Shown in pieces: positions 23,375 to 36,128 of a stretch of 60,000 nt of DNA. Below the pieces are notes generated by a model, which saw nothing but the letters and a program-made list of their open reading frames with translations, ran no database searches and was not told where the DNA came from. A program made the translations under genes and the position numbers. Within the stretch, counting starts at the first letter, position 1, and every line of letters starts with the position of its first letter. The DNA is from Polytrichum commune (lineage: Eukaryota; Streptophyta; Polytrichopsida; Polytrichales; Polytrichaceae): positions 19,999,666-20,059,665 of the forward strand of contig OX485807.1 in the NCBI GenBank assembly GCA_950295325.1. Direction: 5' to 3'.

Positions 23375-26300
23375 TTGTCATTATCAACCTATTTGTATTT
23401 GTGTGACGAAGAGTTGAAAGTATGGCACATGGTGATTCGGATTCAATACGAATGACATAGTTGTGAGGATTACAATTTATTTTCTCCCCAAAGTTTTCCA
23501 ATTCATGTTTTGACGTGGAGAGGAGGCACACCTATATGAAAAATGTTAGTACTTTGTGGAGCCTTCTCTTTGATTGGTTTATTGCCCAAACTTGAACTTG
23601 TGGTCATCACACTTGCAAATTCTAGGAGTTCGATTATGGACTCGAACTTAAAACATAGTCCAAAATAAAGTGCACACACCATGCATAGAAACCTTGCTTA
23701 ATGGGACTATAACATTTTGAACCTAGATGTGTATTTCATATTATGAACTCATTCTAAAGGAAACTAAGGACGAGTAACAACCTATCCAATTGAAGTGAAT
23801 GTAGAAAGTTGATGGTGCCTCCATTTTTTCTCATGGTGAGTCTCGTTGTTTTTTTTGAGTAATCATGCCGACTTTGGTTCATGGCACACGAATTGAACCT
23901 TTGGGAGAGTGTTATATTGATATATCGTTTTACTGGAGATATTGTAAGATGAGAGAAAGAAATACGAACGTCTATCAAATAGATATGAATTTGAGCTCGT
24001 TGACCCTGCTTTGAACTAGAGTTCCCCAGTGTAAGACGACGAGACTAGGTACAAAGATATAGCTTCATGCCAGTGTAGTGTAGGCCCATGCAAGGGTTCA
24101 ATCTCTTTTACCTTGGCTCACCAAAGTTGCAAGTTCAATTTTTGAAGTTCATAGATGCAAACTCCATACTTAAGGAATATCACCCTATCGTGGACACTCC
24201 CGACTCTACAAACAAACTTTGGGCACTCGATCACATTGGAATTTGCCTCATCCTGCTAGCAATTTCAAATCATTTGGCTAGAAATTATCATGTCAAGTTT
24301 TAGAAACCGCAGCAGACATGCAAAACCCATAAGAAGTCAAAGTGAAGATTCTCTCTCTTTCTCCCCATACGATCAAACGGAACCTCCAAAGAAGATTCAC
24401 TTATTGAAACAAACACTAAACAACGTCTGCAACCTGAGCACATAGTCCAATCCCATCGCAACACATGTCATTTTGAGTCCATTGTTAACTATAATCCTTT
24501 TGTCACATACACCATTCTTGTATAGATCTCCGAAGAAGCGTGAGCGTGACCACACGACGAGAGGGCATACATGGAAAAAACCTTATTAAAGCTTATTATA
24601 CATGAAAAAAGTTTCGCCGTAAAGTTAGTTGCATCTGCTTTGGACACTTGGACTAGAATCTCGGGTGAGTGAGGACAAAGAAGATTGCCAGGTTCCTGCC
24701 CACATTCCTAAGTGACGTGTGAGGACCAATCATCAATAAACCCTTCATTGAAACCATGTAATTCTAGTTGACTCCTTTACCATTTCGACCCTCTCCAAAT
24801 CCAAGCTCGCCCTCCGTGATTCAAGCTCCACCTCACACTTCCATGTCAAAATCTCGGTTCGTTTTTGTTTCGGTCGTTGGTCCATCATGGGCCCTTACAC
24901 TACGTTCGTTACCTTCCCTTTTGATGGGCCCCCTCATAGTAAGGTGCGTGGGCGGGTGTTATTCGGTCACTTTTTCTTGACACATTCGACCGGTGTGTGG
25001 TTTGGTGGGGGAATCAAAGTACAAACATTGTGAAGACAAATGCTTAAAAAACACCGAACTTCCGTCTTTTGTTAACTACTCTCCACCCTCAAACGATGAA
25101 CACCATCGAGACGACCGATGTGCGAAGTTGAGGAATCAACAAACACGGGCTCCCGATAACCATAATTAACTACACAAGAGGATGTCGGCTTTTCAATCCG
25201 CTTGTTTTGGTGGTTGTCGTTGATGCGCCGTCGCGGATTTGCTAATGGAACACAAGGTCCACTAATCGTGTAACCCTAATCGGTAGAAGTGGGAGAACAC
25301 GAAAAACGGAGCCGGATAGCACCCGCACACGTTATGATGTACACTTGAATGGTAGGAATGTCGACTACAAAGGCGTGCACTTGAAAAAGAAGAAAAAGGA
25401 GAGAAATAATTGTGCATCAATTCGTAGTCGTTGAGAGGACGATCCAAAGAATGTCTAGAGAAGGGGCTCTCACTTCCTCGTGGTGGTTGTTTGACCCGAC
25501 CAGGAGGCAGGAAGATAAGGATAAGGGGACGCCGGGTATTAGCGCTGGGTATATACATATGCATGCCCGGGTATCTTCCAACTTGGTGTTGGTGTTGATA
25601 CCCGGCTGGAGGATGTTGGAGGGGAGGGTATTGGGTGAGGCGGGTAGCTGAGCAGTGAGTACTTCCTACCACTTTGGGAAGCGGATGGATACCATGCCTG
25701 AATGTTGGAGGGCGGTCACCTTGTGTAGTATGCTCTCATTAGACCATCTTCCTTTCTTGTTTCGAAGGAATGGTCATTGTATATTGTTTTAGGGTTTTTA
25801 TGATACATGGATGAGGGGTATTCTTGTATATGATAATTCCCGAACACACAACCTACATAACAACCCCAAATACCCAACAAAAAAACAAAGAATCGAGATT
25901 AAAAGAAAATAATAAAATGTCAACAAGAGCCAAAGAATTGTTACAACCCACGGCAAGGGTTGATGGCCATATGTTCCACCAAGTAAACTCACATAGCATA
26001 CGCCAAGTCACTTACATCATAATACAATGCTCGTAAGAGGCCATCGAGAATTGAACCCGGACCACTAAACCGGTGCTAATAACCCTCACATTTAAAGAAC
26101 CACTAAGTAGCCGACTCGGAGACCACCACACGAAGAAACACAAAACACATACCCTTATAAACAGCACAACCACATCAACATCACCAATACAAAAATCATC
26201 CAATCACTAAGTTTCCATGGTCACCTTGGTTACCCTGGTTACTATAGTGCCCACCCCGAGAGGGCTTAGTAGTCCTGCACCACTTTTATTATGCTCAGTG

Positions 26301-27078
26301 GGCATAATACCAAGGGTGGGTCGAACGGGCATTTCAATCACGCTGATCCCATAAGGACCAACGTTTCTTCTCTTTGATAATTCCCTCTCTACCCTAAGTA
26401 GTTGATTCACGTCGTATGGATCTATGAAATTTTTGGATGCTAAGACACCCCTACCAAGCCTCGGCGTCTAAGAATTTGGTGGCCCTAGTCGAGATGTCAG
26501 TGTGCACACCAAAACTTATTGGTCATGCCCGTAGCTTGTTTGATCGGATGGAGTCAACTCCGATGCTCATCACCATCCTTCAAGCATTGGACCCTTCTAT
26601 GTCATTGGGAATGTTTCATGTTCCCATCTCCTCAGTTTTGTACAAGATGGTGTAATGTGTTATGCACCAAATCTACGATATATGTTCTGTGATGAAATTA
26701 ATGGATTTGGATTTGCTAGTGTGCACACCTATTTCATGCAAATACTGCCTATAATGAAGTGTTCTTCCTCTCTAATCCTGTGATACCAAGGTTATGTTGC
26801 TTAGTGTGGACTCCCTCTTCTTTTGTGCCCACACCCACATGATTTGTAGGTTGTGGATGAGTATTTATGATCAAACTTGATTCGATTATGTAAAGTAGAT
26901 AGACCCAGTTTTGATAACCCCCACAATCTTAATACATAGAGTCCCATGAAGTTCCACACATGTAGCTATTAATTTTCTAACGTGATGGAAAAAACCACGA
27001 AGAGTCACACACACAGCCGTCCCATTCGGCGTGATGAATAAATAAATAAATAAATAAAAGGGCATGGATTTGGATTTT
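23375..27078. other. Non-coding DNA, no gene recognised
   Basis: ORFs up to 136 codons occur (for example on the minus strand at 25262-25672), but composition is random-like and no family is recognisable. The stretch 26266-26395 is repeated at 30580-30700 (separate entry). An (AAAT)n run lies at about 27037-27058. Confidence 0.35.
26266..26395 (-). repeat. Repeat K, copy 1, with conserved minus-strand peptide
   Basis: This matches 30580-30700. On the minus strand both copies can be read as a related peptide: RRN..., GI(S/N)VIEMPV, T(L/F)GIM, HN(K/I)SG. The frame is kept, but the family is not recognised. It is probably a fragment of a coding mobile element. Confidence 0.45.
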
Positions 27079-27457
27079 GTGAATGCAAGATGGATGTAAA
27101 GTCCACATGGATTCCTACATGGCATCGAATGGATCGTGTTCCATGGTCACTTGGATTAATTTAAAAAACCACCTCTTGGAGGTAGGCCTAACACAAAACC
27201 AGGAGACCGTGGGCACTCCAAACGCTCACAACCGTTGATTTATTCTATTCTATAATGCGTGAGGACCCACATGAATAGACATTCATTAAAATAGCATTTG
27301 GTTGAGGACCCAGTCACATATGGCTTCACACTACACTTGAGGGATCTGTGACCACACTACATGATGTTGGAGGTGTGTTGGGACGGCCTTTGGGCACTTT
27401 CTTTTGGGCTCTCACAATTTCATGGCCACGGCTCTTGGCTCATGTGTGAAGTGGCCC
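27079..27457 (-). mobile_element. Harbinger-like MITE, family B, copy 2, truncated
   Basis: This is an inverted family B copy. Its right border keeps the terminal GTGTGAAGTGGCCC followed by TCA. The other end stops at GTGAATGCAAGATGG next to an (AAAT)n run, missing about 80 bp compared with copy 4 (39131-39588). Confidence 0.8.
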
Positions 27458-28338
27458 TCAACAACACTAGGATCTCGACCGATTACACCCCAAAATGACC
27501 CGGGACACTAATATAGATCGAAAACACTTACTAAACAAGGTGTCCCTTAAGGAAAAGAAAAGAAAAAACACCCAAGATAATAACAATAACACGCAAAGTA
27601 AACCTTGACGATGGATCCCCGACAATCTCTTAAGTCTCCGTGCCTTGGAGCTCATGTCTATGATTAAAAAATAAAATGAGGTCCACATGTCACACATGCA
27701 ACGGGAATTAGGGCAACGAGGGGATAGGAGGGGGATGGGATTGGAACTTGCACCATGTTGTTATGAGAAGCTTAACTTAATAAGCCATATGTTAGATTAC
27801 CTCGGGAATGTCATAGGGTCACTCCGCACCCGATGATGGGTATTGGATGAGATCTTAGTCGTTAGTGGATGGGGAGATGGATTGTTCATCCATTGAGTGT
27901 GGGGAATGTTGATAACTTTTTTCATGGGGGAAGTGGTTTCTTGGACTCGTTAGCCAATAGTCCATTGGCCTTTTGGCTTCCCGGACTTTAAAATCGGTTT
28001 CATTAAAAGGAAGCCACTAAGTTAACGATCCCACTTTAAGTGGCTTTCATCTATCCCGTGAGGTGATGATCATAATGAGTGTTCACTTGGGTCACTTTTC
28101 TTTTTTGGGCCTTTTAATAAAAAAATTGAAACATTACAACTTGGTTTATATGTTGGGTAGGGATCACTTTTTGTTGCTTTTCCCAAAAACAAGAAAGACA
28201 CATATAATATGTTGTGTTATTGCCTATGTTGTTTTTATCTAGGAGTAACTACATTGGTAACATCTAGTACTTGTGGCCCACTAACTTTAAATTTTGACAT
28301 ATTATGATAATTTTGGTAAATGTAAGTTTGGGCGAGAC
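27458..28338. other. Non-coding, nothing recognised
   Basis: AT-rich DNA between a family B copy and a family C copy. No supported ORF. Confidence 0.35.
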
Positions 28339-28957
28339 CTACACTAAATGTTGTATTTAGTGCAGAGCCCAACATTTTCTTTTCTAATTGCACCCATACC
28401 CAGACCATGCCCACCCATAGCATGACATGTGCGCACCCATGCCCACACATAGCATGACATGTGCCCACCCATGCCCACCCATGCTATTCAAATTGCACCC
28501 ATGTATTCAAAAATTATGTAATGTGTATTGTGTAATTGTGTAATTGTGTAATTGTGCCCCACCCATACCCACCCATGAACAATAATATTGCAGCTATGCC
28601 CACCCATGCCCACCCATGAACAATAATAGCGCAGCCATGCCCACCCATGACTGCCCATGAACAATAATATTGCACCCATGCCCACCCAAAACCCATGGGC
28701 ATGGGTGGGTATGGGCATGGGCATGGGTATGGGCGCCCAATGTAGGGCTCTGATTTAGTGCCACTTACTAGTTGGAATTACACAATGTTATGTCTTTTTA
28801 TTATTATTGGAAGTTTTTAGTAGTGATATGTTAATGTTCTATAATGTCCAAACAACCAATTTGATCTTTGTTGGTAGAAGATAAGATACACAATAAATAG
28901 TTATGGCATTGCATAATTCCAAATAGTAAGTGACACTAAATACAATATTTAGTGTAG
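28339..28957. mobile_element. Family C MITE, copy 3, split by a hAT-like element
   Basis: The left part (28339-28362, CTACACTAAATGTTGTATTT) and the rest (28753-28957) join into an element of about 220 bp. Its ends, ACACTAAAT...ATTTAGTG(C/T)CACTTACTA, are inverted repeats of about 57 bp. The hAT-like insertion at 28363-28752 lies inside the left arm. Without it the length agrees with copy 1 (218 bp). Confidence 0.75.
28363..28752. mobile_element. hAT-like element with minisatellite interior
   Basis: The element is 390 bp. Its ends are CAGAGCCCAACATT and, read inward, CAGAGCCCTACATT (one mismatch in 14). The flanks are a perfect 8-bp duplication, ATTTAGTG (28355-28362 and 28753-28760), the hAT hallmark. 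The interior is almost entirely a degenerate tandem array of CCCACCCATG-type units, partly organised as longer units with GAACAATAATATTGCA. It has a short TGTGTAATTG repeat, and near the right end the array turns into its own complement (GGGCATGGGTGGGTATGGG). No coding capacity. Confidence 0.88.
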
Positions 28958-30579
28958 ACACCCAACTCCTTGAATTGGCTGCTCACCACTATTACCAAGG
29001 TAAAGAGGGAGCAAGCACAATGAAGTATACATTAATAGTGCTCTGGTATACTAAAACCATAATTTCTTTGGTCAAACGCTGAAAAGTAGTAACAGAGTGT
29101 TGTTTAAATTGGATATTTTTTCATGGCACCTTGTATTGTTGTGTTAGGTACTCAAATATAGAATATCAAGATGAGATCTTCAAAACTTATCATTAATTTT
29201 CTTTAAAGGTAATGGCTAAATTTGGTTTTGGAAGTAGATTTCATGACCTTAAAATATTTTGAAGTTGGATTTTTTCTTCTTCATATTCCTTGAATTCATT
29301 ACAAACTCAAAGGCAACATTACAATTTTTTGTAGAAAACATCAATTTAATTTTTTTAATCATACTTAAAGAAAGTAATTTAGACAATTGCGTGTTCAATA
29401 TACCTACTTGCACACTACTTGGACCATCTTCAAAAAATGTAGACTTTTTTGAAAAAACATTATCAACATAAATTGCTTGGCTTTGCAGATCAATGTGTTT
29501 CTAAGATGTTTGTGGTTTTTCCCTTCACAAAATTCAAACCTAGTCGATATTTTTGAATTACTTTCACTTAAACCTATCTAGGGTAATGGAGTTGTGTACT
29601 TCACCGTGCTTGTGCCCAAGAGAGTCTTGTAAAAATGTAACTAAACTATGTTTATGGTTAATGCATTTTTAGTGGGTCTTTCTAGACTAATTTGGGGTCT
29701 CTAATGCGATTTTTAAGGTTGAATCATCTAATAAAGAAAACTACATGCCATAATATAAATGACTGCATTTTCACCTTGGGTAATGTTGGTGGGAGACCAA
29801 CTCAAAGAGGTGGGTGTCTAGCCGTGGCTGTAACTTTTCTTGACCCATGCCATTTTTAAGCACACATTATCATTTGTGCATAAATTAGGGTAAAATAACT
29901 AAAATTCACTACATTCCTTGAACTATTGTGGCACGTCCAAAAAACTATTTTGAAAGAATTTGTTACTTCATTTGTCACACATAACCTTGAGGGGAGATGT
30001 TTCAGAGCATCTACCAAGGGGGGGGGATGAAAACGTTGGCTACCATGTAGAACATGAGGCTTGCTAATTAAGCCAAGTTAACTCAGTGGTGGTTAAGGAG
30101 TCCAAAATTAGTTAAATTGGGACTGATCAACAACAAACATATAGGGGGCACAATTTTACTACCCCCCCACCCCACCCTCCCATGTTGTAGGTAATGGGAA
30201 ATGAAATTCGACCTTGGAAAATTTCGTTTTAAGGTTGGGTCCTTCTTCTTTCTAGTTTAAACAAAGTTTCTTACCAACTTTGATAAGAAAATAATGAAAA
30301 ACCCAATGGTTTTAAGCCTAACAAAACTTCCGTTTTTACATGTTAATTTTGATGTAATCAATTAAGTAAAGACATCATTATATTACTCAACCCTTGTGGG
30401 CGTCACCGTGGGCCCTGTAATCTTGTTGTTTTCTCAATTGTACAAAGAATCTTCCTCTATAACATGTTCCCCTATTACCATACACGCTTTGTCTATACAC
30501 AGGAAAACGTTCCGTACACACATAATTGGAGGGGAGATTTACAAACACACACAACATTGGTGGTAAGTGCAAACGAATC
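28958..30579. other. AT-rich non-coding DNA
   Basis: Nothing coding recognised. An H-family phrase with short poly-C runs lies at about 30090-30200; a poly-G tract is at 30018-30026. Confidence 0.35.
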
Positions 30580-30700
30580 AGTCTTACACCACTAATATTA
30601 TGTCCAGTGAACATAATACCAAAGGTGGATTGAACGGGCATTTCAATCACGTTGATCCCATTAAGATCATCATTTCTTCTTTGCCAACGAATCATACGAG
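30580..30700 (-). repeat. Repeat K, copy 2, with conserved minus-strand peptide
   Basis: This matches 26266-26395. The minus-strand reading GINVIEMPVQSTFGIM is longer here and continues to about 30387, again without a recognised domain. Confidence 0.45.
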
Positions 30701-33700
30701 TGTGTTCTCTAATGCAAGCTAGAGTGGTTCAACTTCGCCCTCAACTACACACTCACACATACACCAAGATGCAACAAACACCTTCACTAGCTCCGCAATC
30801 TCTAACACCTGAATGGGATTGTCTTCCCACATATCGATTGATCACCGCCTACCATGCTATTCCAAGTTGATTATCACAACACTCAGGTGCTCCTTTCAAA
30901 TCCGCATGCAGTGCGATGGCCCTTCAATTCCTCCGACTGAATGCAGGGTTCATCGTTGGCATCCCAAATGCGCGTGGAAATTTGAGAAGAACTCCTCAAG
31001 TTCGTTGATGTGAAGCTCAGAGCTTCGTCCATCACACAGGCCTTTGGTATCGACTAGTGTTGAACGGGTATCTGTCCTGCACACGGGTCTGTAAAAGGGT
31101 ATGTACACTGGTTTGTGATACCAGCTTGAACTACCAAGCAGTGCGCAAATACCAGGTTCATACCCGGGCCCTGGACTCACTGCCAACCCTAAACCTGGTC
31201 ACTAACCCGTACCTTGCTCAACGATGAGCTTGGAAACCCTTAAACATGCACGTCTTTGTTCATTATGCCTGCTTCCGGCGATGTACGGGTTTGTTGTGTG
31301 CACAGCGTACTACAAGTAGTGGAGCTTTGTTGCTGGGGTTAAGCTAGCAACGTTGATTAATGTGGGAGAGAGGGTGTTGCACCTTCAAGAAGAGGTAATT
31401 CCGTTTTGTCTTTGCTTGAAGCACCAACTTCATATAACAACTAGGGTTTGTGTTTGCTAAACAAGTTTAGTGAAGAGGAGTTGATTGCAGCGGGTGAGCT
31501 AGAGTGAGATTTAGCTTGAGGGCATTGTTTGATTGTTTTTTATCAATTCAACTTTGTTTGATTAAACTGATGTTGGTCGAAGTAGTCCATGTTGATCCGA
31601 TTCAATACAGTACTTAGTCAAGCATGACAATTTGATAAATTCAAATCATGATTCAATTTGATCAGTTTGCTCAAGTTCATGCTTCATCTGTTTTGGATTT
31701 TTTATTTTATTTTTTATTAAATTATTAATAAATTAAATTCTCTCTTAAAAACCTTAAAATGACATACCATACCCTTGCACTGGGCACCCTGGTATATGAA
31801 AAAAAATCACACCATAACACGTACCCTAAAATTCAAGAAATTTTACAAGACCCCATACACATACCCTACCTTGAAAATACAAAACCTTTGTAATATCAAT
31901 ACCTCGATGTTCTACATTTCCAAGAAATTTTCAAAAACCAGGCCTCCCCTGTATGCACTTTACAACACACCCGTTCAACACTGGTATCGACTCCTCATCT
32001 GGCCAAGCACGATTCCATGCAAACCTCTTCAGCTCGCATAAGTAGCAGTTAATTGGAAACGCCCGTTTCGATGCAACGTGGCTGCACCCATTTTGATTCC
32101 GGTATCTCCACCGAGTGCACTAACCTGTTTGCGGTGTTGATGGGGATAAAAGGATGTTGTGAGTGCACATTGTGGGTGTGTCGATTCCTTTGCCGTTGTT
32201 TCCCGCGTGACAAGCTTTGCTGTTGTTTGCTTGTGTATCATAGTCACAATCATCACTTGTATAGTGAAATTTTACTCCACTGTCATGGGGTTCTTGCATG
32301 CATTCAACTGTGATAACCTGATAATGTTGAGGTGGGAGGATGGACACCGGTGCTCCATGCGGACCGCCATATATAGAGATGACCTTTGAGCTGGCACAAT
32401 CGCAACCATCGCGTTTCGTGTATCAAATGTCTCAAGCGGAGCGACAAGGGTTCGTGTTGAAGCAACATTCCCCAATCCACATGAGCCAGTTTCGCATCAT
32501 TTGCTGTAATTTATAGCACCTTATAACAACGGCAACCTTGACACATATTTGCGTTGTCACAAAAGATGCTTAGATTTTCAGTTTTTTGTTTCTTCTTTTG
32601 TTTCAACGGGTGTGCAATGTGCACACCGAGAAGGAAAAGTTCGATCAAACATTATTCACAAGTCTTTCATGTTTCCTCCGGCCTGCATACGGTTCACGAG
32701 CTCTACACTACTGCCCGGAAGGTTTACTCACATTTTTGAAAACAAACACTTAGTCTTCTTTCGACTGCCCTAAGAACTTGCTACCATTGATGTATTTTAA
32801 GGTTGAATGGACTTTGAGCATCATGATACTATCCATCGCGTACCCATTCAACTAAGAACAAATCGCTTTGACCAGAACACAAAGTCATGAGAATTCGGGA
32901 AAGCAAGAGCACTGAATTTATCCATCACTACCTCTAATGACGAACCGATCAGGTGATGGCGTTCATTGTTTGTGGGAGATTTAAGAAGGTAGTGCAGAGA
33001 GAATTGTTTAGTCGATGCCATAACTATGGTAGAGTTTTTGGCAGCGGGTGTTTTCATGACTGGTAAGCCATGTCTAATGACTCATGGCATGTACCATTGG
33101 ACACATGATGATCATGGAAACCTAGATAAGTATAAGCCCTTGAGATCCTAGAGCTTTGGAGTGGACATATATTATGGGAGTATTGCACAAAGAAATGCAC
33201 ATAAGTGTTGAGTTGCATACCTTACTTTCCATTTTGAATTATACCTCGCCATATTTCCCACACAAAATGGGATAGGAGTTCATCCCAATCATTTGTTGGT
33301 GTTGCAAACTCCCCCATTGCGATGTATGTAATCACAATAATCATTTGGGCATGGGAGATAACTGACACAAGAAGAATGCATGAATGAGTATCCAAACTCA
33401 TCTTGGATATTGGTGGTTTGGGTTGTGCACCAAGCATGTCCATTGCACATCTTGTCCATGTCATTCATGAAACAACCATACGCACTTGGAACTCACATCG
33501 ACACATGAGGCAATACAAAGAAAGGCGCCACTGTCAAAAGACGATTGTAAGTATTTATCATCATGAACCTCTATAATTTCTAAAGAGATGGTTCCAAGTG
33601 TATATATATATACACACACACACATTTTTAGTCTCAATGCCTTAACAATATTTAGACATGAAGAGCATGGCAAAGGGTGCAGAGAATTGTAAGAAGTGTT

Positions 33701-34117
33701 GTCCATATCCACTAAGAGTTTGGAAAAAGTGGGAGTATTACTTCTAAAAGGACAAGGTAATATGACCATACGATCAACAACCAAACAAACTTCTCATCAT
33801 AAATTGACATTACAAAACATCATCATTGTTAATTATTTGTATTGTGTATTGCCAAATACCAATTATTGTAGATTATAATTCATATGTGACTCACATTTTA
33901 GGAGCAACAACACACATGATGGTCAACTTTTATTTTGAACATCAATGTTAGGGTTATGAGCACCACACACACATACACTAATGTAGTTGATTGTGTCAAT
34001 ATGACAACACAATACCTATTGAAGAGACCGAGCATATTCAAAGAAATTGAACCCCTAAATAAGGACTATAGACACCGTAATTAGTCCACTGAATATGAAT
34101 TGGGATGAATCAGTAAC
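30701..34117. other. Non-coding DNA, no gene recognised
   Basis: Composition is closer to balanced between 30.7 and 33.0 kb than in the neighbouring AT-rich DNA, but the ORFs (all under 90 codons) lack domains and no splice-linked exons could be built. A TATATATA/CACACACA simple repeat lies at about 33600-33624. Confidence 0.3.
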
Positions 34118-34400
34118 CAACCTGTAGGGAGAGAGAAAATCATTGTATATGTACATACCTCTCTTCCATCCAACATAAAAGCTTAACCACTCCCCCCCTC
34201 CCCATAGGGTTTTTACCAATTCATCTCCAATGACTTTGAGTAGACTAATTCGGGGTCTTCAAAGCTAATCTTGGTGTCAAATCAACTACAAAAAATAACT
34301 TATGGACTGCATATTATTTCAAGGCTTTTATATTGAAAGATTGAGAGGTGCACTTGTATATGATAATTCCCTCTCTCTCCCCAACCTATAGAGGGCATGT
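34118..34400. mobile_element. Family H foldback element, copy 2
   Basis: The left arm CCTGTAGGGAGAGAG...ACATACCTCTCTTCCATC and the right arm GAGAGGTGCACTTG...CCAACCTATAG are inverted relatives over about 60 bp. The interior contains ACTAATTCGGGGTCTTCAAA, shared with the 37852-38090 copy in related form. Exact ends are uncertain. Confidence 0.5.
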
Positions 34401-34549
34401 TTTTTTTACAATTACCCCCTAGATAGGTGTTAGGAGAAATTGACTTGGTTTATAAACATCTTGTTCTATATTGTGCTGCCTCATTCACTTACAAAAAAAA
34501 TGAATAGAGGACACAAATTTTGCGTCATACATATCATATTTACTAGAGT

Positions 34550-34768
34550 ACATTGTTTATGGTATTTAGTGTCACTTCCTATTTGGAATCACACTATGCT
34601 ATAATTTTTTATTGTACATCTCATTTTTCACAAACATGGGTCAAATTGGTTGTTTGGACATTATAGAACACTAACATCTTACTTGGTAACATATTACATA
34701 GGTTGTGAAAAGTTGTAGCATTGCATAACTCCAAATAGTAAGTGACATTAAATACCCTATGGTACCGT
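34550..34768. mobile_element. Family C MITE, copy 2
   Basis: The left arm TATTTAGTGTCACTTCC, then TATTTGGAATCACACTATGC, and the right arm GCATAACTCCAAATAGTAAG, then TGACATTAAATA, form the family C inverted repeats. The length is about 219 bp. Ends estimated to within about 10 bp. Confidence 0.65.
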
Positions 34769-35154
34769 CACTCATCCTATTCTTAGGCACATGCTAAGTT
34801 ACATTGATGATGAACAACTTCATCATAAATGTCACCTCATGACACTTGGCGTTGAGATGTGCTTACTATTATGTTGGCATGAGTATGTTCAATAACGTTA
34901 TGAGTTGCATGCTTGTGTTGCAAAATGGTTTATAGTTGACTAACGCATACACAAATAACACTTGCCATTGGCATGCTCAAAAATACCTTCCCGTCGCATA
35001 CTAAAATGCAAGACCATTATCAAAAGTATCCCAATGTGCTACACTAAATGTCATAATGCAAATATTTCTCACCTTTAAAAGTTACTTGTGTTAACAAATA
35101 GAATCATATTGACAATCAATGGACGTGACACTTTGAGACCTCCAGACATCTGCA

Positions 35155-35548
35155 CTAAATACGATATTTAATGTCACCAATACTAACTATCTTGCTCAAA
35201 ACTAATTGTAAAGCACGGGTGTAGCGTCACCATCACTAAATGTCAACTCACCAGTACTTGCCATTCCTTATATATAGTTATACATATAGTATATATATAA
35301 TTATTAATTTTTTTGGGGGGGGGATTATAGAATTACAGTGTTGCATTTGCTGTCACTTACCAAGTGGATTATCATCCAACTTTTTCAACCATCCATGACA
35401 ACATTTCATCACAAGTCTCTAACAAACGAAGGTAGGGTTTGGGACACTGGATGAACTCATCCATCATTTGTGACAACATTTGTTCACTTACTCATAAGGA
35501 GTGTCATCTGAAAAGTTACTATACTAACAAAAACCACCATATGACACT
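35155..35548. mobile_element. Family D element, copy 2
   Basis: This matches 22977-23374 along its length, beginning CACTAAATACGATATTTAAT and ending CCACCATATGACACTAAAT. A poly-G tract (35315-35323) lies at the place where copy 1 has GGGGG, so the tract expanded after the copies separated, or shrank in copy 1. Confidence 0.6.
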
Positions 35549-35843
35549 AAATAGTGTAGTCTACGCCCTTCACAATTACACTAAAAAGAGATATTTAGTG
35601 TTTGATACACTAAACACAAACGCATACACTAAACATCAAGAACCCTATGAAAGTAAGTAACATCAAATGTAAACTCAAACACCAAATACCAACTATGGTA
35701 ATATGTGAAAGTTACATGTTCGAATTTATTGTTAGCATTCCAGTGAAACCCATGCTTCACCAGAAGGGAGGTGACAGGATGGGAAGGTAGAGACACATTT
35801 ATATTTAACACTAATTCTCAAAGAATTGAAAATTAGTGTTGAG

Positions 35844-35990
35844 CATAACATTACTCATATCCATGATATTGTTTTGTGGGACTCACCGTATTCCACGGAA
35901 TATTCCCCATATCCAGTCTGAATATATGAAATATTCCATGGAATACTTTCAGTCCCACACAACATTGTTATGGATTTGAATAATATTATG
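35844..35990. mobile_element. Family F foldback MITE, copy 2
   Basis: This 147-bp near-palindrome has ends CATAACATTACTC...and, read inward, CATAATATTATTC. Its arms run through ATCCAT, TTGT and GTGGGACT, and the inner half carries ATTCCATGGAATA. It matches 43486-43633. Confidence 0.7.
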
Positions 35991-36095
35991 AACATGGTAG
36001 GGTGATAACAACACTAAATATCCTTTCGATTGTTGTGCACGTGACACTAAATACCGTACATAGGGTGGTTGTAGATGATGGAATTACAACTACAA

Positions 36096-36096
<1 letters not shown>

Positions 36097-36128
<32 letters not shown>
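36097..36128. repeat. (ATT)n microsatellite
   Basis: About 32 bp of uninterrupted ATT units. It falls inside a chance ORF. Confidence 0.95.

Noticed and set aside
25262-25672. 136-codon minus-strand ORF rich in His, Ser and Pro
   Set aside because: No family recognised; composition follows the local base content.
28389-28736. CRISPR-like or satellite array
   Set aside because: The units are adjacent and degenerate without spacers, and the array is bounded by hAT-type ends with an 8-bp duplication.
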